Positions 25,001 through 36,501 of a stretch of 64,000 bases of DNA are shown one piece after another. The number at the start of each line of letters is the position of its first letter. The first letter of the stretch is position 1. The DNA lies in contig JACSVZ010000004.1 in the NCBI GenBank assembly GCA_014706295.1, forward strand, positions 87,055,047-87,119,046, given 5' to 3'. Source of the stretch: Lycocorax pyrrhopterus obiensis (lineage: Eukaryota; Chordata; Aves; Passeriformes; Paradisaeidae). The notes beneath the pieces were generated by a model. It did no database searches, was not told the origin of the DNA, and saw only the letters and a program-made list of their open reading frames with translations. The translations under genes and the position numbers were made by a program.

Positions 25001-25202
25001 TCAGTCTTTGATTACATTTATTACAAACAGAATTTTAACAAAATGTATTTGTCAGCACTTTTCTAATTTGTTGAATTTGTAGCCTCAGAATTTGCAATGC
25101 TCTTTCCAATTAACAGATACATTTTTTGTTTATTTTTATAGCTACAGGAGTATGGGTAAGCAAATCCAGATGGCTCTGTCTTTTCCTCTCCTGAAACATC
25201 CA
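22047..25202. other. Unique non-coding stretch
   Basis: No gene recognised. A moderately repeat-like phrase lies at 22380-22480, but I could not find paired ends or a duplication, so no element is called. Open frames are shorter than 100 codons. Confidence 0.5.
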
Positions 25203-25281
25203 TGGTCCCTGTCCACAGCAGGGGGGTTGGAGCTAGATGATCCTTGAGATCTCTCCCAACCCAAGCCATTCTATGATTCTA
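25203..25281 (+). mobile_element. CR1 LINE 3' terminal fragment
   Basis: This short, well-preserved 3' end reads GGTTGGAGCTAGATGATCC, CTCCCAACCCAAGCCATT and the tail CTATGATTCTAAG. The phrase TTGGAACTAGATGATC plus an ATTCTATGATTCT tail is diagnostic of avian CR1. 5' truncation at insertion explains the short length. Confidence 0.9.
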
Positions 25282-26880
25282 AGCAAGAACCTGAAGCTAA
25301 GAATTATGTCCTCTATTTTTCTTTGAGTGCATTGTAAAATTGTACTAGCAAAGGTTGAGGTCTGGTGACACAATGCGCAGTATGTTGCTGTTTACAGAAA
25401 AGCAGATCAAAACTGATCAAAATATACGAAGCACTGGGTTAGGATCTGGGAAGAGTCACAGTGTGGTAAGTTCAGTAAAGCATATATTTGGCCAAAGGAC
25501 AGAACAAGACAGGGTCCAATGGTCCTAATTTAAACTTGATACTTTACCAGTTAGCAAAGCCTAAATCCGAATCAGTGGTACAAAAATCAAAGAAGCTATA
25601 ACACTTTTCATAAAGATCCATCTCTGGATCCTGAATTCTCAAGTAATTACTCAGATCACTGTAACAAACTGATTCAAGTTTTCTTTGAGTATGAGCAACA
25701 TCCTTCCCAAATGCATGTTCAGACCTGGTGACACAGTCCTGAACTCGATTGCTCCATAAAGGTTATAACCAGCATATTCACCAAATATTTGTGGTAAAAG
25801 CTATAAGCACTATTATCATGGCAATCCTACCCCCAACCCCCACCTTAAGTCTGAAAACTCTAAATAGCATGAAACAGGAAATTTCACAATGCATTGTTCA
25901 GGTAGGTGAGATCTATTCAGGGAGGAGTACACAACACCCTAATTTGTGGGTACCTTTACCATAACTCACGAGTGTCTTACTAGGTTTAATAAAGTGCATT
26001 TCTTCTTCCTTGCCTCCTTTAAGAGCACAGCAACTCATTGCAACTGTAGAGGAAAACACAAAAACATGGGACACGACAGTCAATTAAAATCATGTCCATA
26101 GAACCTAATTACCTGTATTTGGAATGTCTGACAAGTATAGCAGAAGTACTGAGCTAGGCAGTCTGGCAGGAGGAAACATCAACATTTCATAAATTGGCCC
26201 CATTACTGTCATATTGCAGAGCTCCAGAAAAATATTTTTGTGAGCTTGTAGTGAGTAGGATATTCAAATACAAATACACAAAATAAAAATTAATATTTCC
26301 ATAATGAAAAGTAAGTCTGAAGTGTGAGGCCATATATACTGGAAAATAGTGGAACAGGCCTTCAAAAGAGAAATTCTGTTTGCAAATGAATTACATGCTA
26401 CAGATCAGTTGTTGAAGCCATAGAGGCAAAATGGCAATTTATATTTAGTTGTTTTGTTTTCTGAGGGGTTTGTGGGGCTTTTTTTAATGTCTCCAAAGTG
26501 ATAAACAGTCCTGGATTCAAACTAGTCTTGCCACTTTGTTCCCATCTGTGCACAAAACCTGGTGTGAGCATATGTCATGGTGGTAGGATCATATCGATTC
26601 AAATCAGTATGAGTGTGAAAACACCATTTTACTTAGAGGCCTTTCTTAGTTTCTTCTTAACAGAAAATAATAAGTTTTTGAACATACCCTGTACCCAGTT
26701 CCTTCCAGTGCAAGTTCTCTCTAGAAAGACTGCATCCCAGTTTGTTCTCATGTGTCCTACTAGGCTCAGCTAAGCCAGCTAGCTCTCCTCAGGGCCCACT
26801 GAGTGGAACTAGGAAACAGGGGCTGTGCTTTTATATTCCTTCAAGCAGAAGAGAGACCTGAGGCCAGACTTACTATCAAA
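25282..26880. other. Unique non-coding stretch
   Basis: Nothing recognised. Open frames (71 codons at 25749, 91 codons at 26498) have no visible domain. Confidence 0.5.
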
Positions 26881-27480
26881 GTCATAGAATGGCTTGGGTT
26901 GGAAGGGATCTTTAAAGATCATCTAGTCCAACCCTCCTGCAAGAAGCAGGGACATCCTCAACTAAAACAGGTCGCTCAGAGACCCATCAAACCTGACCTT
27001 GAATTTTTCCAGGGATGGGGCATCTACCACCTTTCTGGGCAACCTGTTCAGTGCCTCATCACCCTCATTGTAAAAATACTTCTTCCTTATGTGTAGTGGG
27101 AAGCTACCCTTTTTTAGTTTAGAAATATTACCCCTTGTCCTATTGCAACAGGCCCTGCTAAAATATTTGGCCTCACCTTTCTTATAAGCCCCTTTCAGGA
27201 GGGAAGGCTGCTCTAATGTCTCCCTGGAGCCTTCTCTTCTCCATGCTTAACATCCACAAGTCTCTCAGCATGTCTTCACAGTAGGGGTGCTCCAGCCCTC
27301 CAATTATCGATGTGGCCCTGTTCTAGACCTGCTCCAAATGGTCCATATCTTTCTTCGGCTGGGAACCCCAAAGCTGGACACAGCACTCCAGGTGGAGTCT
27401 CTCCAGAGCACGAGGGGAGGAGCACTTCTCTCAAACTGATGGCCACCACTGCTTTTGATGTAGCCCGGGATGCAGCTGGG
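26881..27480 (-). mobile_element. CR1 LINE 3' fragment, about 600 bp
   Basis: It begins with the reversed CR1 tail (TCATAGAATGGCTTGGGTTG, then GATCATCTAGTCCAACCCTC) and continues through GGGCAACCTGTTCAGTGCC, CTTCCTTATGTGTAGTGG, GGTGCTCCAGCCCTCCAATT, GGACACAGCACTCCAGGTGG and GCTTTTGATGTAGCCCGGGA. This is the most complete CR1 3' region in the window, and it retains the tail end. The 97-codon plus frame at 26803-27096 runs across it and is a shadow. Confidence 0.93.
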
Positions 27481-30400
27481 TCTGGATGAACTGGATCAGC
27501 AGTTCAATTGCCCAGCACCAAGTAAGGGGCAACTCTGTGAGGAAGGACCAACACAAGAGTGGGAAAGGTGCTGTGTCCTGAATGTAGCATAGGTGCCTTT
27601 TTTCACCCAAGAATCAGTTGCTCCTCCAGGTCCTTGAGGAAGGTGAGAGTTACCTGGGTGTCTGTTTAACTTTGCTGAAGGGCAGTTTATAGAACACTGA
27701 ACTAGGGACTTTTTTTCTGTTTTTGAGCCTTGATTCTCCTGTCTCAGAGGCATCCTCTCTCTCTCCGTCTTCAGCGATCATTCCCCCATTGCAGTTAGAC
27801 ATCGTACTCTGTCCCAAACTTCAGTTTTCCCCACGTTTGTTTGTAAAGTCTGGCATTGTCAGAGTTGTGGCTGTGATGTCAGTATTGTCCCCTGGCTGTG
27901 GGCTGGAGGTAGCCAGCCCAGTGGCAAATTGGTGTCAGCACCACATGAGCCACACTGAAACCACCCGAAACTGAGCATATGCAGGCTTTTAATGAGCTTG
28001 TTTAAACTGCAATCATGATGCCTAGAAAACACTCAGAAATCAAGACTTCCCAGGCCAGAGCCACTGGTCTAGTAAGGCCAGCACTGGAGTGGTAGAAAGC
28101 ACATATACCTACCTCACTCTGAAAAACTTGCAGCTTAGCTTTCTAACTTAAGCTGCCAGTAGACATGGATATGAGCTAAAGTATCAAAGATTTTATATGC
28201 TGACATTGGCAGAAGCTTTGCATGGAGAGTCAAACACTGAGCTGTGGGTTCCAGCACACAGGAATGTACCACAGGCTTGGACACTGCCCAGCTCCTCTGC
28301 AAGTACCTCCCTGTGCACCAGGTGTTTGGGATGCAGGCTCTCACAGTCATGCTGTGTGAGCCAGGCAGAGCGAAAATAACGGGATTTCCACCAAGTATCA
28401 GTAATAGCTGGCAAATGGTCATGTCTGTAATTGAATTGTTTGCAAACTGAGAAGGAAAGGGAGAGAGTCCTGATAGGATAAAACGTGATCAGAATAACAG
28501 CCTGCCTCTAAGCAGCTAAAACACAGGCTATGACTCCTGGGAAGTGAGAGAAAAGCTGAAAATACAGCAATTAAGACCTTTATTTAGCAGTTAACAGGCA
28601 AGTACATGCAATACTGTGTGCCTTTGCACAATCAAGTTCCAACAAGTTAAGAGATATCCTTCCAAAAAACCAGTGCTGTACTGTACTCATTGGGATGCAC
28701 GATAGGAAAGTGTTTGTTGTTCCTGTTTTTGAGCAAAGGTCGATGGAACTGGATCCGTGAAATGGAATGTGACATGAGAGGAGCCATCACTCGCATGAAG
28801 GAGTTTTTTTAGAGTGGCATCCTAAAAACAGTCTTTTGTCAGCACAGTATTGCTTTTCGTTGTTCAGGTTTTTAAATTTAATCACTGCTATGGCTGCAGA
28901 TGTTCATGAAAGAGTGAATCACAGAAATTACACAAATGTTTAGGTTTTCATGCTTATTCACTTCATACTTGTCAGAACAAAAGGAGAGCTGAGTATCTGC
29001 CTGCAATGCTTCCCAGCAGCTGTATTGGTGTTGCAGTGCCCCTCCTTTCAAAGGAGCAATTTGACCTGTCCCATTATTTCTGTCACTTTTCTGGGTTTAG
29101 GATCTGAAAGAAAAACAGTACTTGTAGGCTGTTGATCCCATCTTCTTTCAACACAATGGAAAGACAGAATTGAAAGAATCTCAGCTAATTTCATCTCATG
29201 AAATCTTCTGACTTTCCTAATCTCCTATGACACCAGGAATGGAGAAACATTAGAGCCCTAAATTAAGGACAGGATGAGTTAAAACCCCCTCAATGTCAAA
29301 AGCAAACAAACAAAATGTGATGACTATAAATGAAAGCAAGAAAAAAAACCAGAATGGTATAACAACTGTTGATGTGGTTAGAAAAAAGCCAATTATTCTA
29401 TGAGAAACAATTAAATCAAACAATTAAGCAGGAGGTTGGCATAAGGCAGCTAGGTAAAGCCTAGGAGTATGGGAAAGCAAACAGGTTAAGCAGGTTTTGC
29501 TGCTGTCTCAATATCCCTGAGGTACCTATGGATAATACTAGGCTTGCCTTGCTCAAGTTTCATTTGAGTTACATCAGAGATGCCAAAAACTGGCATTGTA
29601 CTTAACGGAACACCCCCCTCCCTCCCCAGGCTTCTGTTACTGATGTGAAGACAGGGAAGTCTTTAAAAAATGTTTTCTTTCTCAGATTACATATATGAGC
29701 AATGCCCAAAGAAAAGTCAGTGGGAAGGCTGCTCTGAGGTTCCCCTCCTGCATTTGGGAGAGAATCTTTACAACTAGCTCATGTCTACTCACTTACTCAT
29801 TTGGTTCAAGATTTTCATCACTGCTACGATGATTGCTACTTCCTATATTTCAGAAGGCAAGGTAACCATACATAGTTCAAAAGTATTCCACTAGAGTGTA
29901 ATTTGGATTATCTAAATGTTTAATATGGATGAATTTGTGAAAAAAAAGCAACACTTCTCATGCTCATTTTAAAAAAGGCCAAACAAGAGGTTTAAAATAA
30001 ATGTAGATAGATATCTAATAAGGAGAATAAAAGAAACAGAATAGTTTTAAAGTGATATTTGCATACTGACTCTGTATAGAGATGAAAAATATTGACTGTG
30101 TACAGGGGAAAATAATGCCTTCTGATTATCTCTACAAATGTTAGATTATCTAAGCATCCACCTCCATTCCTCATTATATGAGAGCAGTTTACTGATACAT
30201 TTTATGTTTATAAACCCTTCTTGACTTGAGCATAATGTAGGATAAAGCACCTAATGTTTTCATAGGATCTTCTGTTCCTTTCCCAATCAATATTTTCCTA
30301 AGAATTTTAAATATTTTCTGTTATGGGTCTCATTCCGTGTTTGATTCATACAAATTAGAGTTACTTTACATTTACTTCCCATAGCCAGACCTGTAAAGTC

Positions 30401-33400
30401 TAAATAAGAAAAATGGGCAAAATATGGAATGGGCTAAAATGAAACCAAAATATGCAAGTTCTAATCAGTGTTCATGTCCTGTAATTTGCCTACAGCTTTC
30501 ATGTTGTAAAGTTAGTTGTTTATGCTATTTTATTAGGGATCCATTCATCAGTAGAAGGTGCATTGGGCAAAATTTGTTGATCACAATGTTTTTGCAGTAC
30601 CATGAAAGACAATCCCTGCTGCAGATGTAGATCCCTGGTGGTTTTACTTTGTACAGTCATCAATGGTGATCATACAGGGTCTGGAAAGGCTTAACAAGGC
30701 AGGACTTGGGGCAGAGTCCCCAGGTGAGCTCCCTGTGGGAATTGACAGGAATTTCATCTCTTTCCTTTCTGTAGCTCTCACTTTCCTGGTGTTTGGTGAC
30801 CTGCTTTAGTGTTAACCAGCTGGTTTTCACTTTTTGAAAGTGAAAAAACCCAGTTGACCATCCAATCTGAATGCAACCAGTATCCAAAAGGCATCTGGAG
30901 AAAGAAAAGATATCTGTAATCCCTATTAGGATGGGGGAAATTTCTTGTTTCAGAGACTCAAGGGTGCTAATAACAGCTCAACCACCACTTTTCCATAATT
31001 TTGATGTTCTAGTTGTGCTGTACACCAATTTTCCCATGTTTAGAGATGAGGCAATATTTGCTAAAAGAGAGTGTTCTAGAGATAATGAATTAATGCTTGT
31101 AAAGTATCAAGATTTCCTGGAAGGATTATAGGTGACAAGTACTTGAGATATGTCAGGTTCCTCATTACAGTGTATTTAGTTGTAAAAGGTATTTTAGAAT
31201 GAATTAATTTCTTCTGTCAAAGTAATATTGAATTTTAATATACAGCTTTCTATGATGAAACTGTTTATTTTCCAACTTTCAAATGTTCCCTTAAAAAAAC
31301 CCAACAGCCAACCAACCAAAAAAAAAACCAAAAACCAAACCATTTGAGCAAAACATTTAAAATATTTCTTTGATCTTTTGAGAATGAACAGCCTTACATA
31401 TTATACTTGAGTTTGTAGCTCAAGGTAAGCTTGTGATACCATTAGCCTAAGGTTGCTTATGCTTATAATAAATAAAAATCATGAAGAGGTACTATTGCCT
31501 TCAACATCAACGTTGTATGTAATACACTTTTTTTCGGAGACTAAGACTATTCCTGACAAGTTCTTGCCTAATCTTTCCTTAAAACTTTCCATTTTGGTTC
31601 AATTACTTTTCAAAATTGTCAGAAATTATCATCCTGTATTTGGAAAACTTATTTAAATAATTTAATTTAATAACTTAAAAGAATGGCCTAAGGGTTTGGA
31701 TGTGTGTGTGGGGAAAACAGAAGCAAATAAAATACATCAAAAAGTTGATAAGAAAGTAGATCATATTTTAGATCTCAATTTCAACCCATTTAAAAACTGG
31801 CTTATCAGAAATCTTAGAAACTGCAGCATATAATAACAGAATCCTGTTACAGGAACCTTTGACAAAAACAAACAAAATAAAAACTATCATGCACATTGTT
31901 CTGAAAATATCACAGAATTAAAAAAACTTTTGGAATATTAATTTGTGTTTAGGTCATATCTTAAACAGTGAAATAACTAATAGGTATGAGGTTCTGTAAA
32001 ACAGTTGTCTTTTTCTATTAAGCCTCTATTTTAGAAAGAAAACTTAGATGTGAGGTGGAATAGAAGAGTAAAGATGAGATTTAAAGAAGGAATGCTCTTT
32101 TTTTCTTGCATGAGCTCTCCATTCCATTTTTATGAACCTGAAAATTGCATTGTGGTAGACCCCAGGAACAGCTGAAATACTGGTATGATTTTTTTTTAAA
32201 TGTAGATTAAGTTGTATTTTCTAAATGTTTGTGCAGAAATGCTAAGTGAGAGATAATTCACACCCTTTATAAATTAAATGGCTTGATGTCAACTGCTGTT
32301 AATCTGAGATGAAGCTCGCCAGTAGGGGTGGAATGTGCAAGCTGTAATGGCTCTGCCAGCATCAAGTGTGTAGGAGGTGTTTAAGAAAGAGCCAGCTCTA
32401 GCAATGTTGGCACAGGGTGCCTCACTTTGTCTGTTTTTCCTTAATGATACTCTTCAAATTACTTGGAAGCTCTTCCCACATGTAATTAACCAGCACGTTC
32501 AGGACAATTAGATGAAGAGTAGTCTGTATTATGGTCCCTTATCCAAAACTGTGTTTCCAAATTATAAGACTTGCCTCCTGAGCAGGACCTTGACCTTTAA
32601 GACATATGTACCCTACGCTCAACAAAATGCAAATATATGCCATGCATATTAATGTGTGAAAGCCACGTTGCTCGCCTACTTGTCTCTCATGCCACTCAAG
32701 GTGTGTCTTACTAGTTCTAGCTTGCAGGAGCAAAGAGTTTTCATTGATATGCTACAGGGTGCTCAACCAGTTCTCACTATATCTGCAAATAAGCAAGCGT
32801 GAGTACAGATATAGATACATATTTTATCCAAGTGGAAGCCATCACATAATGCTAATCCTCAGAAGTGACAGTCTCAGCTTCTCTGTCTGCTGTGCTTTCA
32901 GAAGAATATCCATGGATCTCATTGTGTGTAGTATAGGAATATAGCTTTCATTTCACAATCAAGATGTGGCACGGAACCTTTCCAAACTTTTATAGGAATG
33001 TGAAACATGGACACTGGGAATTAGTAACTGCTCAGTGAGAACTCCAACTTATTAATGCCTCAGGAGAATGATGATTAACTATTCTCTTTCATACTCTGGT
33101 TAACACAGTAGCATTGTAGAGAAGTACAGAAATGCACTAGGGATGATATGATCCCAAATCTGGGGTGAACCATGGTCCTAAATTCTCTTTCTATGTCAGT
33201 CAACAGAGTTGTGTTAACCTCCAAAGAAGGTGCACAATGCTTGTGCTCTCCAGGAATGCTGACAGGAAAAATGTATGCCATGGGCTTCTACAGCTCCACT
33301 GTGATACAGAGCTGCAGACCGGAAGGGATCACTAACATTAGATAAATTTGTCACTGTAGTGCAACTCATTGATCTTCTACGGATCCTCTTCTGCTCAAGG

Positions 33401-36055
33401 TCTAATACAGCTCAGAATCAATATACAGAATTATGTACATAAATCCCTTATATAAAACTCCTTCCATTCCCATCAACTCTCCATTGAGAGATTTCCTATT
33501 ACCTTGATGGCTCCTCAAATTCTTTCTTATTTTTTTTCATTACCTTTTCATGAGAGCTATGACTTAACAACACCTTCACATCCATTTAATCCAGTATTGG
33601 TCTCTGTTTTTTTTCAATGGTACCATAATTACAGCTTTCCCATTTGCAAAGGTATGCATTTAGGTCTTTAGACCTTTTGTGAAACGAACTTTTCTCATTA
33701 AGCTGTGAGTTTTAAGTATACACAGCCATCACTCTGTTGTCAGGGTAATGGAGGATTCAAAAAAACTAGATAAAACAAAAATACAGATAATAGCAAGGAC
33801 ATTAATTATCCTGTGAGTACGTTTAGTACATTCTCTCCTCATAGCTCAAAAAGTCCTGTTTATCCAGTTTTTGCTCAAGAGAGGGTTACTTTTACATAGC
33901 AACAGGCAGAGTTCAACCTTTTAGGATCAAGTCCTCTTTATTATGCATTTTATGGACAGTTCTGTATGTCATATGTCATAATGCATGGGAGAGGAAGGAA
34001 CAGAGACGGTGTGGTTAATATATACCATTTAGTTAATACACTCAGAAGAATTAAGTTCTGAAATGTCCGGTCACTGTATCTCTTCCTTTAGTACTGGTCC
34101 TGCTATTTCTAATATAACAGGCATGTACATATGCCCAGTTTAAAATTAATATACACCATTTGATTTCATGGCAACTACTTTCTTAGTTGTTTGCAACTAC
34201 CTCTGCCATGAGGAATGCCTGGGAGCCAACAGTGCTGTCATAAGGCACATGCTCTTTGATCTCTTTGACCATGAGGCACATGCTCCCATGGTGCTCCTGG
34301 TGTCTTTCCCCCTGACTCACAGTGTTGCAGTGGTCATGCTTGGATGATGTTTTGGGCAGAACATGGTGCTCTGGCTCTTCATAGGGAACTCAGATTTCGA
34401 ATTACTCATGACTCTCAACCTGCTTCTGACTGCAGTATCTTTGTATGTCAGCGTTGGTCTTGTGTCAAAGATCAAGATTCAGGCAAGACTGGGTGATTTT
34501 ATTTCTCTGCACAACGTAACTACTTCCCTAAGTGTAAACTCTGGGTTTCCTCAACAAAGCCATGAGCTTTGGCCTGTATTCTATGCATGATTTAGCCTGT
34601 TATCATGGATTCCATTAGCCTCAAAAACTTGTGAGACTGGATCTGCTGCCTTAAAGCAAAGATTAACGTCTTTATGGGTGTGGATTTTTGGGTCTCATCT
34701 TTTTCAGAAAAATGTCAGTATTTTACACAGAATATTGTCTCCCTGAATATTTCTGATTTCTCATTTCATGTTAGCACAGGTATAGGTGACTGACTGTGCT
34801 TTGTTAAGAGCAAGGCCATCTGTTGCCAGAAATAGGACTATTTTCTGACTAGCCAGCATTCATCATTTACAGTTATGTCGTGGATTGTTATTTAAGTATC
34901 CACCAGCCTATGTGTTTCCAAAAGAGTGTTGATGATGTTTTAACTGATCTACTAAATGGAATTTTAGCTGTCTTTAATCACCTTAATGTGCTTTGCTCAA
35001 TTAACATCCAGAGCCAAGCATATTAGATCTGAATGTGGTATCAAGCACTACTGTGTGATTGCCCACACTACACAATTGCTGGTGTATGCCCTGCTGCGTG
35101 CACGAACTTTCTGGGCTTGAGGGAGAGTGTTTAGCTCTAAGGACAAAGCCATGATGTGCCATTTGCATGCAGGACCAAAGCACAGCTTCTTGCATATTAT
35201 ATTTAGCAGCAGGTATCTAGCCAAAGAGTCTGACAGTGATCTGCTTCCTTCACCCACTAAGTTTAACTGATCACTAACACAAGTCAATGAAGAAGACAGC
35301 TGGTTCCAAACGGTGTGGTCTGTAGCAGTTCAGTTCCCAACATCCACAGCCTGCTCTCCTAAAATTAAAAGTGGTTATTTTATTTTTTTGTCCACAAAAT
35401 GCTGCCAAGCACTGGGGGAAGAGAGGGAGAGAGGAGCTTATAAGGAGGTTTAGGACCAAGACAGGGGCTGCCAGGGAAGCCCTTGTGGCCAGGTCAAAGC
35501 CCTGTCTTTGATCTCCTTGCAGTTTGCTCTTGCAGGTGGGGGAATTCAGGCTCATTTTCCCCCTACACACCTGCTCACCCTGGATCTCAAGTGACATGTT
35601 CTCATTATTACTTAATAAAGTTAAGTCATACACTATCACAGTTTATTAGTCAAAAAATGCTAAGAGACTGTATCTGATAATGCTATACTGAATAAAAGAT
35701 CCTGGCCATGAGCCTGTTTATACAGGGACAATGAGCTGACAAATTCACACTGAGGATGCTGGTAAAAGTATTCACTAATCTTTAGCCAAGAAGGGTTTTT
35801 TTGGAATAACCTGCCAAAACATAATTAAGTTTTCCCCTAAAACTACAACGTAAGCAAGCAAAGTATCTAATCAACATATGCCCTGTCAGCTTCAAATTGT
35901 TTTATCCTGTTCATTAAAAAGCCATGCAATGAAATTAAGGTGTTTTTACGTAAGCCCAAGTGAAATAAACCAGCGCTGTTGCATTAACATTTAGTTCTTC
36001 GAGAGAACATGCTTTCAATACAGAGATCCTTAGTATTAGGCGATTTGTATTAATT
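27481..36055. other. Long unique non-coding stretch
   Basis: No gene recognised in 8.6 kb. An A-rich CCAA/CAAA tract lies at 31291-31342. A region at 35300-35640 is slightly GC-richer and contains frames on both strands, including 121 codons on minus, without any recognisable domain. The 28135-28450 region also has overlapping short frames with no visible family. Confidence 0.5.
31291..31342. repeat. A-rich CCAA/CAAA low-complexity tract
   Basis: This is a mixture of CCAA and poly-A runs, similar in texture to the tract at 15037. Confidence 0.75.
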
Positions 36056-36315
36056 ATACTGATGCCTTAGGTTTTAACTTTTATATTTTTTTAAATTCTG
36101 TACTGCTTAGTGTGCAACTTTGAAGCTTCTTGTAGCCTGTTACTTTCTGCTCTCTCATGCTCGTTAGACACAACAAAGCCTCTCCGGACTGCTCTTCAAG
36201 GACACCTGGACCATCCTGAGCCCAAGGGGTGTAAACCAAGGAGTCTCTGAAGGGGGGGTAGCTAAGGGGAATTACATCATTAAACTGGGGCTTTAATTGG
36301 AGAATTGACCCTGAT

Positions 36316-36340
36316 ATGCAAATGAACCAAACCTATAAAA
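36316..36340 (+). promoter_or_regulatory. LTR octamer plus TATA box
   Basis: ATGCAAAT, the consensus octamer bound by POU-domain factors, lies ten bases upstream of TATAAAA. Both are intact. Position inside the solo LTR places transcription start at roughly 36365-36370, directed rightward. Activity is inferred only. Confidence 0.6.
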
Positions 36341-36429
36341 GTGTGAAGAACTCGTGACCTGTGGTCCATCTTGGGGTCCATCTTGGCAATAGCCTCTGGC
36401 TCCCCAGGGTGTACCTTGAAGGCCCTTCA

Positions 36430-36435
36430 AATAAA
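36430..36435 (+). terminator. LTR poly(A) signal AATAAA
   Basis: An intact AATAAA hexamer about 90 bp after the TATA box is followed by a T-rich stretch (ACTTTTGTTCC), as expected for an LTR R/U5 boundary. Confidence 0.6.
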
Positions 36436-36501
36436 TACCTACTTTTGTTCCTTTACTCTGTCTAGTCTCTGTGTCTAGGAGGCCTGATAAGGCATCAATA
36501 C

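Larger units (their letters stand above)
36060..36497 (+). mobile_element. Solo ERV LTR, 10-bp inverted ends, 4-bp duplication ATAC
   Basis: The element begins TGATGCCTTA (36060-36069) and ends TAAGGCATCA (36488-36497), perfect 10-bp inverted terminal repeats. ATAC flanks it at 36056-36059 and 36498-36501, a 4-bp duplication typical of ERV1/gammaretrovirus-type integration. In plus orientation it shows an octamer ATGCAAAT (36316-36323), a TATA box TATAAAA (36334-36340) and a poly(A) signal AATAAA (36430-36435), in the correct order for U3-R. A 12-bp unit, GGTCCATCTTGG, is present twice in tandem near 36363. No provirus interior is attached. The first 70 bp are AT-rich like the flanks, so the left end would be missed without the inverted repeats. 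Confidence 0.88.

Noticed and set aside
33290..33420. Phrase GACCGGAAGGGATCAC as a CR1/L3 tail
   Set aside because: The resemblance is limited to a few bases, with no continuing match on either side.
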